Source of the DNA: Streptomyces scabiei 87.22
Lineage (GTDB): Bacteria; Actinomycetota; Actinomycetes; Streptomycetales; Streptomycetaceae
Assembly (NCBI RefSeq): GCF_000091305.1
Contig: NC_013929.1
Span: 9,858,001 to 9,922,000, forward strand
DNA length: 64,000 nt
Direction: 5' to 3'
In this document: positions 8,443 through 17,707 of the stretch, piece by piece
Position numbering within the stretch: position 1 is the stretch's first letter
Layout of the letters: the number at the start of each line of letters is the position of its first letter
The notes under the pieces: model-generated
The model's input: the letters and a program-made list of their open reading frames with translations, nothing else
Told to the model about the DNA's origin: nothing
Databases searched by the model: none
Program-made: the position numbers and the translations under genes

Positions 8443-10134
8443 ATGTCCGCACACGGTCGTCGGCGTCCGACCCGCCGCGATGTCCTGCTCAGAACCGCCG
8501 CCGGCGGACTCGTCCTCGGCGGTGGCGCCGCGGTCTGCGGCCCGTTGCTCTCCACCGCCGACGCGGCGGGAAGCACCTTCGGACACCGCGACGACGGGCG
8601 CGCCCACGTCATCGACACCGGCGCCGGCCTCGTGTTCAAGGTCGACCACCGCACCGGCGACCTGACCTCCCTGGTATACGGGGGCACCGAGTACCAGGGC
8701 TACGGCAACCGCAACTCGCACGTCGAAACCGGTCTGGGCGCCTCGTCGGTGAGCATCCGCGGGACCGCCGACACCGTCCTGGTCACCGTCGTCCACGGCA
8801 CCATGCACCACTACTACGCCGCCCGCCGGGGCGAGAACAACGTCTACATGTGGACGAACAAGGCGGACGCCTCCATCACCGCCACCCGCTACATCGTCCG
8901 CGTGCGGCCCGGCCTGTTCCCCAACGACGACCCCGACTCCTGGGACGCCCGCACCGACACCCTGATCGAGGCACAGGACATCCGCCGCCGGCCCAACGGC
9001 ACCACCCGCTCCAAGCACTACTCCAACCAGCGCGTCATCGACTACAGCCACGTCGGCTGGAGCGACGGCAAGGTCGGTATGTGGATGGTCCGCAGCAATC
9101 ACGAGAAGGCGTCCGGCGGACCGTTCTACCGCTCGCTCATGCGTCACCACTACGAGGACGGCGCCGGCCTGTACGAGATCCTCTACTACGGCGAGAACCA
9201 GACCGAGCCGATGCGCTTCGGCCTCCAGGGCCCGTACGTCCTCGCCTTCACCGACGGCGGTGCGCCCGCCCGCGCGCTGGCCCACGACGCCATCGACACC
9301 TCGTGGGCGGACGGTCTGGGCCTGGTCGGCTGGGTCGGCCGCCGTGGCCGCGGGCGGGTCGCCGGTGTCGGCATCGGCGGCCGCGCCGAGGGCACCGCCT
9401 ACACGGTCGGCTTCGCCAACCCCGACGCCCAGTACTGGGCGAAGGCCGACCCGGCCACCGGCCGTTTCCAGTCGCCGTACATGCTGCCGGGCGCGTACGA
9501 GCTCACCGTTTACAAGGACGAACTCGCCGTGCACACGACGTCCGTCACCGTGACGGCCGGGCGCACGACGGCCCTGCACACCTTGAAGATCACCGCGGAT
9601 CCGGGACAGCGGCCCGCGATCTGGCGCATCGGCGACTGGTCCGGCACACCGCGCGGCTTCGCCAACGCCTCCCTGATGACGACGATGCACCCCTCCGACG
9701 CCCGGGCCAGACCGTGGACGCAGGGTGTCCACACCATAGGCTCCTCGTCCGCGGCGGACTTCCCCTGCTACCAGTGGGCGGACGTCGACAACGGCCGGAA
9801 GATCCGTTTCCGGCTCACACGGGAGCAACTGGCGTCCGGCCACACACTCAACATCGGTATCACCACCGCGTTCGCCAAGGGCAGGCCCCGGATCAGGGTC
9901 AACGACTGGGTCTCGACCGTGCCCGTGCCCGCCGAGGAACCCACGACCCGCTCCCTCACCGTCGGCTCCTACCGGGGAAACAACCACACCTACAGCTACG
10001 CGATCCCCGCGAGTGCCTGGGTGAGGTCGGCGGACGCCCACCAGGAGCTGACGATCGACATCGTCAGCGGCTCCGGCGGCACCGCCTTCCTCAGCCCCGG
10101 AGTGTCGTACGACGTCGTCGAGCTGGTGCCCTGA
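8443..10134 (+). CDS. secreted rhamnogalacturonan lyase (polysaccharide lyase family 4)
   Basis: A 563-residue exported enzyme that cleaves the rhamnogalacturonan I backbone of pectin by beta-elimination. A Tat signal (RRPTRRDVLLR, then an apolar stretch and ADAAGS) leads into the catalytic beta-sandwich (to about residue 280; VFKVDHRTGDLTSLVYGGTE is a typical N-terminal segment). The fibronectin-III-like second domain follows (PYMLPGAYELTVYKDE), then the carbohydrate-binding-like third domain, beginning with IWRIGDWSGTPRGF and ending VSYDVVELVP. This three-domain order matches bacterial and fungal PL4. Start ATG 8443 has GGAACC upstream; an in-frame ATG at 8428 has no ribosome site. It is probably a stand-alone pectin-utilisation gene. 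Confidence 0.9.
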   Translation: MSAHGRRRPTRRDVLLRTAAGGLVLGGGAAVCGPLLSTADAAGSTFGHRDDGRAHVIDTGAGLVFKVDHRTGDLTSLVYGGTEYQGYGNRNSHVETGLGASSVSIRGTADTVLVTVVHGTMHHYYAARRGENNVYMWTNKADASITATRYIVRVRPGLFPNDDPDSWDARTDTLIEAQDIRRRPNGTTRSKHYSNQRVIDYSHVGWSDGKVGMWMVRSNHEKASGGPFYRSLMRHHYEDGAGLYEILYYGENQTEPMRFGLQGPYVLAFTDGGAPARALAHDAIDTSWADGLGLVGWVGRRGRGRVAGVGIGGRAEGTAYTVGFANPDAQYWAKADPATGRFQSPYMLPGAYELTVYKDELAVHTTSVTVTAGRTTALHTLKITADPGQRPAIWRIGDWSGTPRGFANASLMTTMHPSDARARPWTQGVHTIGSSSAADFPCYQWADVDNGRKIRFRLTREQLASGHTLNIGITTAFAKGRPRIRVNDWVSTVPVPAEEPTTRSLTVGSYRGNNHTYSYAIPASAWVRSADAHQELTIDIVSGSGGTAFLSPGVSYDVVELVP

Positions 10135-10143
10135 GCCGTATGT

Positions 10144-10167
10144 GGCCCGGGACTCATCGGCCGGGCC
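10144..10167 (+). terminator. weak hairpin after the lyase gene
   Basis: A 7-bp stem GGCCCGG/CCGGGCC with a 10-base loop starts 10 bases after the lyase stop. It separates the lyase from the STAND gene. Confidence 0.4.
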
Positions 10168-10243
10168 GGGATTGCCGCCGGATGGGCGAAAAACATAGGT
10201 TGAGCGCCCGTTCTTGTGTTCGAGATTCGAAGGGTGTCGGCTG

Positions 10244-13200
10244 GTGGGTCGTCGCGAGAAGCCGGTGGACCCCGACGCCGGTCCGGTGCAGCGCCTCGCG
10301 CACGAGCTGCGCCTGCTGAGGGAGAAGGCCGGGAAACCGCCGTACCGGGAGATGGCCCAGCGAGCCGGCTACTCCACGACCGCGCTGTCGCAGGCCGCGG
10401 CCGGCGGTGACCAGCTGCCGACCCTGGCGGTGGTGCGCGCCTACGCGGAGGCACTCGACGCGGACCCCGACGAGTGGGAGGCCCGCTGGCGGGAGGCGGA
10501 CACCGAACTGCGTGCCCCCGCGGCCGACGAACGGGCGCCGTTCCGGGGTCTGGCACGCTTCGAACCGGCCGACAGCGACCTCTTCTTCGGCCGGCAGGCT
10601 CTGATCGGGGACCTGCTGGACCTGGCCCGCGCGCACCGCTTCGCGGCGGTGTTCGGGCCCTCCGGCAGCGGCAAGTCCTCGCTGCTGCGCGCCGGTCTCG
10701 TCCCGCTGCTGCGGGAGGGCAAGGGCGACGGACGCCCGGCGGTGATCCGGGTCCTCACCCCGGGGGCACGCCCCGCCCACACGCACCGGGAGGCGCTCGT
10801 CCCGAAGGACGGCGAGCTGGACACCTGGGTGATCGTCGACCAGTTCGAGGAACTGTTCACCCTCTGCCACGACCGGGAGGAACGGGACCGCTTCCTGGAC
10901 GCGCTGCTCGTCGCGCGCCGTCCGGAGAGCCGGCTGCGGGTGGTCGTCGCGGTGCGCGGCGACTTCTACGGCCACTGCGCCGAGCACCGGGAGCTCGCGG
11001 AGGCGGTCGGACACGCGAGTCTGCTGGTCGGGCCGATGAGCGCGGACGAGCTCCGCGAGGTCGTCACCGGCCCCGCCGCCACGGCGGGGCTCAATGTGGA
11101 ACGGGTGCTGACCGCACGGATCGTCGAGGAGGCAGGCGACCGGCCAGGGGCGCTGCCGATGCTCTCCCACGCGCTGCTGGAGACCTGGCGCCGTCGACGG
11201 GGCCGCACGCTGACGCTGGCCGGTTACGAGGAGTCGGGCGGTGTCCGCGGAGCGATCGCTGCCACCGCCGAGCAGGTCTACGGCGACCTGGACGAGGAAC
11301 AGGCCCGCAGGGCCCGGCGCATCCTGCTCCGGCTGATCGCCCCGGGCGACCGCACCGCCGACACGCGCCGCCCGGCGTCCCGCTCCGAGCTGGGCCCTGG
11401 TGCGCCGGACGTCCTGGAACGACTGGCCGCCGCCCGCCTGGTCACGCTGGACGGCGACACCGTCGAACTCGCCCACGAGGCATTGATCACCGGCTGGCCC
11501 CGCCTCGCGGGCTGGATCGAGGAGAGCCGGGAGCGGCTGCGTGCCCAGCGGCTCCTCGGTGAGGCCGCCCGCGCCTGGGAGGAACTGCACCGTGACACCG
11601 GCGCGCTGTACCGGGGCGCACGGCTGGCCCGCGCCGAGGAGCTGTTCGGCGCGCGACCGGAGACGGAGGACGACGACGACCTCACCGGGCCGGAGCGGGC
11701 CTTCCTGACCGCGTCCGCCGTGGCCCGTGACACCGAGCGGGACGCCGGCGCGCGCGCCGCCCGGCGCACCCGTGCTCTCGCCGTCGGTGTCTGCGTGTTC
11801 CTCGTCCTCGCGCTGACCGCGGGGCTGGTCGCCTGGCAACGCGACCGGCTCAGCGAGGAGGAGGCCGCCAAGGCCGCCGCCCGTCGCCTGGCCACCGTCG
11901 CCGAGAGTCTGCGCTCCACCGACCCCCGTACCGCGTCCCTGCTCGGCGCCGCCGCGTGGCGGATCGCCCCGCTCACCGAGTCCCGCTCGGCCCTGCTGGG
12001 CGCGCTCGCGCAGCCGGAACGGGACGCCTTCACCGACCCGCAGACCGGCCGGGACGTCCGACGCTTCCTCACCGACCAGGGCCGCACCCTGCTCAGGGCC
12101 GACGGCAGCCAGGTCACCAGGTGGAGCGTGGCGGAGCACCGCCGCACCGGCAGCTACCACCTGCCGGGCGGCACCGAGGCGTACGACATCGGCCCCGACG
12201 CCCGGTTCCTGCTGCTGAACTCCGCCGACGCCGACAGCGACATGCTGTGGAACCTTCCCGAGGCGCGCTCCGCCGCCGACCTGGGCGACGCGGAGTACGC
12301 GACTGCCGCGCCCGACGGCACCGCGTACCTCACCCGGCCGTTCGACCGCCCCGGCCGCGTGGAGGTCCGCCGGACGGACGACGGTCACGTCCTCTTCGGC
12401 ACCGACGTCGCCCGTGCCCTCACCACGACCGCCCTCGGCCCGGGCGGACGCCTGGCCGCGTTCTGCTCCGCCGACGGCCCGCCGCAGGTGTGGGACGTCG
12501 TGCACGGCAAGCAGCTGCCCGGCGACTGGGACAACGCGGACGGCACCGTCTGCGGCACCGGCTCGGGAGCGGACAGCGGGGAGCGCCTGCTGCGCCTCAG
12601 CCCGGACGGCAGACGGCTGGCCGCCGTCCACGGCACCACGGTGACCGTCTGGGACGTCCGCGGTGGAAGGAGCGTCGCCGACTTCGCCAGCGGCGGCACC
12701 ACCGGCTTCACGCAGGCCGATCTCTCCCCCGACGGGGAGTTCCTCGCCACGGTCGACGACCACGAGATCGCCGTCTGGGGGCTCGCCTCGGGCGGCGGGC
12801 TGGCCTTCCACCGGCCGCTGGCCGGCGCGGAGGCCAGCGACCTGACCTGGGTCCCGGACCATGGCCGGCGCACCCTGCGCTACCTGGACCGTGCCACCGT
12901 CCGCAGCCTCGACCTGACCGACCGCCTCACCACCGCCCGGCAGAACCCCCCGGCCGACGCCACGCTCCTCGGCCCGGACGGCACCACCCTCGCCACCGTC
13001 ACCCGCGCCGGCAAGGGCTACCGCTTCGAGCTGCGCTCCACCGACACCCCCGCGCACCCCGTCCGGCGCACCCTCGGCCCCCTGCCCAGTGCCACCCGCG
13101 ACGAGACGCCTCTTCTCGCGTTCAGCCCGGACGGCCGCACCCTCGCCGTCGCCGACACCACGTCCTCGGGCGGCTCGCTGAGACAGCGCTTCACCCTGTG

Positions 13201-13999
13201 GAACGCCCGCGACCACACGGTCCGCACGGTCCTCACCACCTCCGGAGCCGCCGACCGCCCCGTCTCCGCGATCGCCCTGGGACCCGCCGGGCGCACACTG
13301 CTGGCCGCACGCTCCGCCAGCGACGACAGTGGGGCGGAGGTCTGGGACACGCGGACGCACCGCAGGTCCGGCACCCTGCACGGCGTGTCCGGTCCGGCGC
13401 TGGCCGTACGACCGGACGGACGGCTGCTCGTCGACTCGGGCGACCAGTACGCCGGCCTCCCCACCGGCAAGGTCACCGGGCGGGCACTCGCCGACGGCCG
13501 CCAGGTCACCGCCCTGGCCTTCACCCCCGACGGCGCCCGACTCGCCGTCGGTGACAGCACCGGGCACGTGACCCTCTGGGACCGGGACCTGCGGCGCACC
13601 ACAGGCGTCCTGACCGGTACCGCCGACACGGTCCCCAGCGGCCCGACCGAGGCCGTGGGCGCGCTGGCCTTCTCCTCCGACGGCCGCACCCTCGCCGTCG
13701 GAGGCTCGGAGGGCACCCTCCGGCTGTGGGACACCGCCGGCCAGCGGATCCTCGGCGGGGACCTGCCCACGCCGGGGGACGAGATCCGCTCGCTCGCCTT
13801 CGGCCACGACGACGGCACCCTCTACGCCGCCGGCCCGAACATGCTGCTCCGACGCCACCGCATCGCCCCCGAGGCGGCCGTCCGCGCCATCTGCGCACGG
13901 GCGGGCGGCGGACTGACCCGGGCCCTGTGGCAGCAGTACGTCCCCGACGCGCCGTACCGGCGGATCTGCCCACCGGCGCACCGGCCACGAGAGGACTGA
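10244..13999 (+). CDS. HTH-nSTAND1-TM-WD40 protein
   Basis: A 1,251-residue multidomain protein. Residues about 10-75 form a Cro/C1-type helix-turn-helix (YREMAQRAGYSTTALSQAAAG). A P-loop STAND NTPase follows, with Walker A GPSGSGKSS at about 138-146 and Walker B WVIVDQFEELF at about 195-205. A winged-helix and helical region runs to about 500, one membrane helix lies at about 511-532 (ALAVGVCVFLVLALTAGLVA), then an extracytoplasmic or cytosolic C-terminal WD40 propeller with repeats such as FSPDGRTLAVAD and TLRLWDTAG. Proteins of this nSTAND1 type are numerous in Streptomyces; they are proposed signalling or defence switches, with few tested. Start GTG 10244 follows AAGGG; a TTG at 10214 is the alternative. 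Confidence 0.88.
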   Translation: MGRREKPVDPDAGPVQRLAHELRLLREKAGKPPYREMAQRAGYSTTALSQAAAGGDQLPTLAVVRAYAEALDADPDEWEARWREADTELRAPAADERAPFRGLARFEPADSDLFFGRQALIGDLLDLARAHRFAAVFGPSGSGKSSLLRAGLVPLLREGKGDGRPAVIRVLTPGARPAHTHREALVPKDGELDTWVIVDQFEELFTLCHDREERDRFLDALLVARRPESRLRVVVAVRGDFYGHCAEHRELAEAVGHASLLVGPMSADELREVVTGPAATAGLNVERVLTARIVEEAGDRPGALPMLSHALLETWRRRRGRTLTLAGYEESGGVRGAIAATAEQVYGDLDEEQARRARRILLRLIAPGDRTADTRRPASRSELGPGAPDVLERLAAARLVTLDGDTVELAHEALITGWPRLAGWIEESRERLRAQRLLGEAARAWEELHRDTGALYRGARLARAEELFGARPETEDDDDLTGPERAFLTASAVARDTERDAGARAARRTRALAVGVCVFLVLALTAGLVAWQRDRLSEEEAAKAAARRLATVAESLRSTDPRTASLLGAAAWRIAPLTESRSALLGALAQPERDAFTDPQTGRDVRRFLTDQGRTLLRADGSQVTRWSVAEHRRTGSYHLPGGTEAYDIGPDARFLLLNSADADSDMLWNLPEARSAADLGDAEYATAAPDGTAYLTRPFDRPGRVEVRRTDDGHVLFGTDVARALTTTALGPGGRLAAFCSADGPPQVWDVVHGKQLPGDWDNADGTVCGTGSGADSGERLLRLSPDGRRLAAVHGTTVTVWDVRGGRSVADFASGGTTGFTQADLSPDGEFLATVDDHEIAVWGLASGGGLAFHRPLAGAEASDLTWVPDHGRRTLRYLDRATVRSLDLTDRLTTARQNPPADATLLGPDGTTLATVTRAGKGYRFELRSTDTPAHPVRRTLGPLPSATRDETPLLAFSPDGRTLAVADTTSSGGSLRQRFTLWNARDHTVRTVLTTSGAADRPVSAIALGPAGRTLLAARSASDDSGAEVWDTRTHRRSGTLHGVSGPALAVRPDGRLLVDSGDQYAGLPTGKVTGRALADGRQVTALAFTPDGARLAVGDSTGHVTLWDRDLRRTTGVLTGTADTVPSGPTEAVGALAFSSDGRTLAVGGSEGTLRLWDTAGQRILGGDLPTPGDEIRSLAFGHDDGTLYAAGPNMLLRRHRIAPEAAVRAICARAGGGLTRALWQQYVPDAPYRRICPPAHRPRED

Positions 14000-14174
14000 G
14001 CGCCCTCGGAGCCGGCCGCGGAATTGTTCACAGCGACCCCGGGTCTCGCTGAAAAACACCCCTGACCAGCACGATCGGAGACCACAACGGCCGTCCGCGT
14101 CCCCGTACGCGGCGGCCGCCGGGCGTCCGGTCCGTGACGCGCGGAAGGTCCCCTCTTCCTCAGGTTCTGGTCAC

Positions 14175-15608
14175 ATGCGCCCTCGCACCCTGCTCCCCGC
14201 CCTCCTGCTGCTCGGCTCGCTCACCGCGGCCTGCGCGCACGGCACGTCCGACCCGCCGGCCACGGCATCCGACGCCGCCCGGCCCGGATCGTCGCCCGCC
14301 CCGGCGCGAACCGTCGACCCCTCGAAGATCAAGGGCCTGCGGATCGTCGGCGACAGCAGCGAGAACAGCTCCTGCCCCTTCGCGACCAGCTACCCGGACG
14401 TCCCGGGAGCGGAGGCGATGACGGCCGCGATGAAGAAGGACGTGGAGCAGCGCCTGGCGGGCTTCCGCTCCGGGGCGTGCGAGTCGGATGCCGACGGCGC
14501 GGAGAGCCGCGACCTCAACATCAGCCACCAGTTCCTGGTCGCTTCCGGGGACGTGCTCGGTGTCCGCCTCACCACCCAGGACCACAGCTCCGTCGGGGAC
14601 GGACGGTCCGACACGGTCTACTGGTACGACGGCAGGGCCGGCGCCTACCGCACACCCCTCGCGCTCGTCGCCGAAGGCTCCCGGGACGCCTTCACCACCG
14701 CTCTGCAGGACCGGCTCGAAGGACGGGAGGGCGTGAACGCCGGCACCCTGGACGACACCTTCTCCGACGCGGCTTCCCGCGCCGCCGTCCTGAACGACAT
14801 GGACTTCACGGCCGACGGCGGGCTGCGCGTCACCTTCGACCGCGGCGAGGTGGGCGTCCCGGCCGCCGGCCGCCTGTCGGTGGTCCTGCCCAGCAAGACG
14901 GTCACCCCGTGGCTGTCCGGGTTCGGCGAGCGCGCCCAGCGGCAGACCATGCGCCCCGGCCGCTCACTCGACCTCGGCGCGTCCCATGAGCCCGCCCCGG
15001 CCGTCCCCACCCACACCGCCTCCGGCGACGACGACACCGACTGCAGGAAGGTCAAGTGCATCGCCCTGACCTTCGACGACGGACCCGCCGCCCCCGAGAC
15101 CGCGAACCTGCTGACCCACCTCGCCCGGTACCGGGCCCGCGTCACGTTCTTCACCGTCGGACAGAACGTCGCCGCCCACCCCGACCTCGTCCGCGCCGAG
15201 GCCCGGGCAGGCCACGAGATCGGCAACCACTCCTGGAACCACCCCGACCTCACTAGGCTCAGCCCACGCCAGGTCGCCTCCCAGCTCCACCGCACCAGCG
15301 CCGCCATCAAGGCGGCCACCGGCAGGGCGCCCACCCTCGTCCGCCCGCCCTACGGCGCCATCAACCACACGGTCAAGTCCGTGACGACCCTCTCGCCGGT
15401 CCTGTGGGACGTCGACACCGAGGACTGGAAGTACCGCGACCCCGCCCGGGTGGCCCGGACCGTCATCGACAAGGCCCAGCCCAACGATGTCGTCCTCCTG
15501 CACGACATCCACCCCACCTCGGTCGCGGCCGTCCCCGAGATCCTGCGGACGCTGAGCGCCCGCGGCTACCACTTCGTCACCGTCAGCCATCTGCGGGCCA
15601 CGCTGTGA
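14175..15608 (+). CDS. polysaccharide deacetylase (NodB domain) lipoprotein
   Basis: A 477-residue lipoprotein: signal peptide ending in the lipobox LTAAC at residues 16-20, then an N-terminal beta-rich region (about 50-270) reminiscent of the DUF3298/RsiV-like domain found beside deacetylases such as PdaC. A C-terminal NodB homology domain follows, with all catalytic motifs visible: TFDDG at about 299-303 (Asp pair), NHSWNHPDL (the metal His pair), RPPYGAIN, DVDTEDW and LLHDIHP. It should remove acetyl groups from peptidoglycan or another surface glycan outside the membrane. It is convergent with the response regulator downstream, only 26 bases away and without an evident terminator. Confidence 0.9.
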   Translation: MRPRTLLPALLLLGSLTAACAHGTSDPPATASDAARPGSSPAPARTVDPSKIKGLRIVGDSSENSSCPFATSYPDVPGAEAMTAAMKKDVEQRLAGFRSGACESDADGAESRDLNISHQFLVASGDVLGVRLTTQDHSSVGDGRSDTVYWYDGRAGAYRTPLALVAEGSRDAFTTALQDRLEGREGVNAGTLDDTFSDAASRAAVLNDMDFTADGGLRVTFDRGEVGVPAAGRLSVVLPSKTVTPWLSGFGERAQRQTMRPGRSLDLGASHEPAPAVPTHTASGDDDTDCRKVKCIALTFDDGPAAPETANLLTHLARYRARVTFFTVGQNVAAHPDLVRAEARAGHEIGNHSWNHPDLTRLSPRQVASQLHRTSAAIKAATGRAPTLVRPPYGAINHTVKSVTTLSPVLWDVDTEDWKYRDPARVARTVIDKAQPNDVVLLHDIHPTSVAAVPEILRTLSARGYHFVTVSHLRATL

Positions 15609-15634
15609 TCCGTCGTGGCGTGGGTCGCGGCCGT

Positions 15635-16294
15635 CTATCGCTCGCGGACCACGCCCTGTTCCCAGGCCCAGGCGGCGATCTCGACGCGGTTACGGGCGTC
15701 GATCTTCTGCTGGATGTTGGCCAGGTGTGTCTTGACGGTGGACAGGGACACCACGAGCCGGTCGCAGATCTCCTGGTTGGTGCGGCCCACCGCGACGAGC
15801 CGGGCGACGTCCCGTTCCCGTTCGGTGAGGACACTGCCGACGTCCGGGTCGGGGCGAGTGGGGGAGAGGTGCTTGAGGAGTCGGACGGTGACGGCGGGGG
15901 AGACCAGCGCGTCGCCGCGGGCGGCGGCGCGTACCGCTTCGATCAGCAGGCTGGGCGGGGCGTCCTTGAGGAGGAAGCCACAGGCCCCGTTGCGCAGGGC
16001 GGTGTGGACGTAGTCGTCCTGGTCGAAGGTGGTGATCACCACGACGCGCAGCGGGGCGCGGACGCCAGGGCCCGCCAGGGCGCGGGTGACGTCCAGGCCG
16101 TCCAGCCGGGGCATGCGGATGTCGACGAGGCAGACGTCGGGGCGGAGCCGGCGGGCCAGTTCCACGCAGCCGGCGCCGTCGGCGGCCTCGCCGACGATCT
16201 CGATGTCGGGCTGGGCGCCGAGGATCAGGCGGAAGCCCATACGGACCAGTTCCTGGTCGTCCGCGATCAGTACGCGGATCGCCGTGTCGCTCAC
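15635..16294 (-). CDS. NarL/FixJ-family response regulator
   Basis: A 219-residue regulator with an N-terminal receiver domain (acidic pair in IADDQ, phospho-accepting Asp in CLVDIRMPRLDG, Thr/Lys switch residues in VVITTFDQDD and LLKDAPP) and a C-terminal LuxR-type helix-turn-helix (LTERERDVARLVAVGRTNQE). The GTG start overlaps the stop of the upstream sensor kinase gene by four bases, so the two are a translationally coupled pair. The DNA target is unknown. Confidence 0.93.
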   Translation of the reverse strand: MSDTAIRVLIADDQELVRMGFRLILGAQPDIEIVGEAADGAGCVELARRLRPDVCLVDIRMPRLDGLDVTRALAGPGVRAPLRVVVITTFDQDDYVHTALRNGACGFLLKDAPPSLLIEAVRAAARGDALVSPAVTVRLLKHLSPTRPDPDVGSVLTERERDVARLVAVGRTNQEICDRLVVSLSTVKTHLANIQQKIDARNRVEIAAWAWEQGVVRER

Positions 16295-17487
16295 GCCGGT
16301 GATCCTGCCTCAGCGGCGAGTGTGGGGAAGGCGGCGGTGACCCGCCAGCCGCCGTCGTCGGTGGGGACGGCGGTCAGCGTGCCCTCCACCGCCTCGACCC
16401 GTTCGCTCAGGCCGACGAGCCCCAGGCCACCGCGTCCGCCGACCGGGCCAGGCTGGTGCGCGTCCGGTGCCGAGTTGTGCACCTCGACCCGCAGCCGGTG
16501 CCCGTCGGTGTCGATCCGTACGGCGACCGCGGCGCCGGGCGCGTGCCGGCGCACATTGGTCAGCGCTTCCTGGACCACTCGGTGCACGGACGTCTCCACC
16601 TCGGGGGCGAGCCGCACGTCGCGGGCCGTCGCGGCGATGTGCAACCGGGTGTTCGCCTCGTCGTCGGAGTACGTGGAGACCAGCCGGCCGAGTTCCGACC
16701 AGAGCTGACCGGGCCGGATGCCCGCGCGGTCGTCCTCGCGCAGGACCCGTACCAGGCGGCGCATGGAGTCCAGGGTCTCCGATCCGGAGCGGCTGATGTT
16801 CTCCAGCAGCGGCGTGATCTGTTCCGGTGCGCTGTGCTGGAGGGCCAGGGCGGCGTTGGCCTGGACGATGATGCCGGTGACGTGGTGGGCGACGAAGTCG
16901 TGCAGGTCGTGGGCGAGTTCCAGGCGCTGACGCTGACGGACGGCGGCGACGTCGCGGGCCCGTTGCTCTTCCAGCAGTCGTCCGCGCAGGCCCCAGGCGA
17001 GCGCCAGGCCGACGCCGAGCGCCATCACCAGGGACCCCGTGACGGAGCTGTCGACGCCGTAATACAGGTCCGTCTGCAGGAAGCGCTGCGGGATCGCGAT
17101 GATCGCCACAGCCAGTGCGGCCGCCACGGCCGCCCCCGTCCTCGAACGTGGCACCGCCCCCGCCACTCGGGAGAGCAGCACCAGGGCAGCGACACTCTCC
17201 AGCCCTCCGAACGTCCCGTTCAGATTCGGGCTCGCCCAGAGGGCGATCACGATCGTGCAGACCAGCGAGCCGCCCGCGACGAGCGCGCCGCGTACCCGCA
17301 CGCTCGGCCGGTGGGCGGGCCGCAGCAGCGCCAGGCAGACGAGGGGGCCGGACACCATCGGCAGCAGGCTCGTCCAGCGGTGGTCGGGCACTCCGTTGGC
17401 GAACACGTCGAGCAGCCCCAGCAGGCCGAGGAGGATCCAGCCGGCGGCAGCCGGCGCTCGGCGGCGCGGCGAAGTCTCGGAGTTCAC
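16291..17487 (-). CDS. sensor histidine kinase (HisKA_3 type)
   Basis: A 398-residue kinase. The N-terminal about 150 residues contain four to five membrane helices with little extracellular sequence. A dimerisation and phosphoacceptor helix follows, with the motif ELAHDLHDFVAHHVTG (phospho-His in the first HD), then a HATPase domain with N-box VVQEALTNVRRHA and G-box GGLGLVGLSERV. Such kinases partner NarL-family regulators, here the overlapping downstream gene. The signal sensed is not evident; the lack of a periplasmic loop suggests envelope or intramembrane sensing. Start GTG has no strong ribosome site. A 220-base GC-palindrome-rich gap separates it from the next system upstream. Confidence 0.92.
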   Translation of the reverse strand: MNSETSPRRRAPAAAGWILLGLLGLLDVFANGVPDHRWTSLLPMVSGPLVCLALLRPAHRPSVRVRGALVAGGSLVCTIVIALWASPNLNGTFGGLESVAALVLLSRVAGAVPRSRTGAAVAAALAVAIIAIPQRFLQTDLYYGVDSSVTGSLVMALGVGLALAWGLRGRLLEEQRARDVAAVRQRQRLELAHDLHDFVAHHVTGIIVQANAALALQHSAPEQITPLLENISRSGSETLDSMRRLVRVLREDDRAGIRPGQLWSELGRLVSTYSDDEANTRLHIAATARDVRLAPEVETSVHRVVQEALTNVRRHAPGAAVAVRIDTDGHRLRVEVHNSAPDAHQPGPVGGRGGLGLVGLSERVEAVEGTLTAVPTDDGGWRVTAAFPTLAAEAGSPA

Positions 17488-17707
17488 GCTCGGCAGGATA
17501 CGGAAGCGGTGTCTCCCGACGGACTCGGCCGAACGGCCGATGTCCGGCCGTCACCACCGGCCGTCCGGCCGAGACGGCCTGACGCTCACGCCCGAAAGGT
17601 GCACTGCACGCATCCGGTGAACACCGCCTCCGGACACCGCCTCCGCTCTGCCGACGGGCTCCGGCCCGTCCGAGCCCTCCGGTCCCGGCGCGGGGCGGTC
17701 CCGGGCG

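Noticed and set aside
10154..14059. A 1,301-codon open frame antisense to the STAND-WD40 gene
   Set aside because: It mirrors the sense gene across its length, has Arg/Gly/Gln-rich composition and no domain; high GC3 on the sense strand removes stop codons from the antisense frame.
8094..14074. An 11-base (GTGTTTTTCAG) and a 9-base (GTGCTGGTC) word found inverted on both sides of the lyase-STAND region, near 8094-8112 and 14050-14074
   Set aside because: The two words occur in different order, so they are not one inverted repeat; there is no transposase or target duplication. Probably chance or terminator-like AT-rich words.
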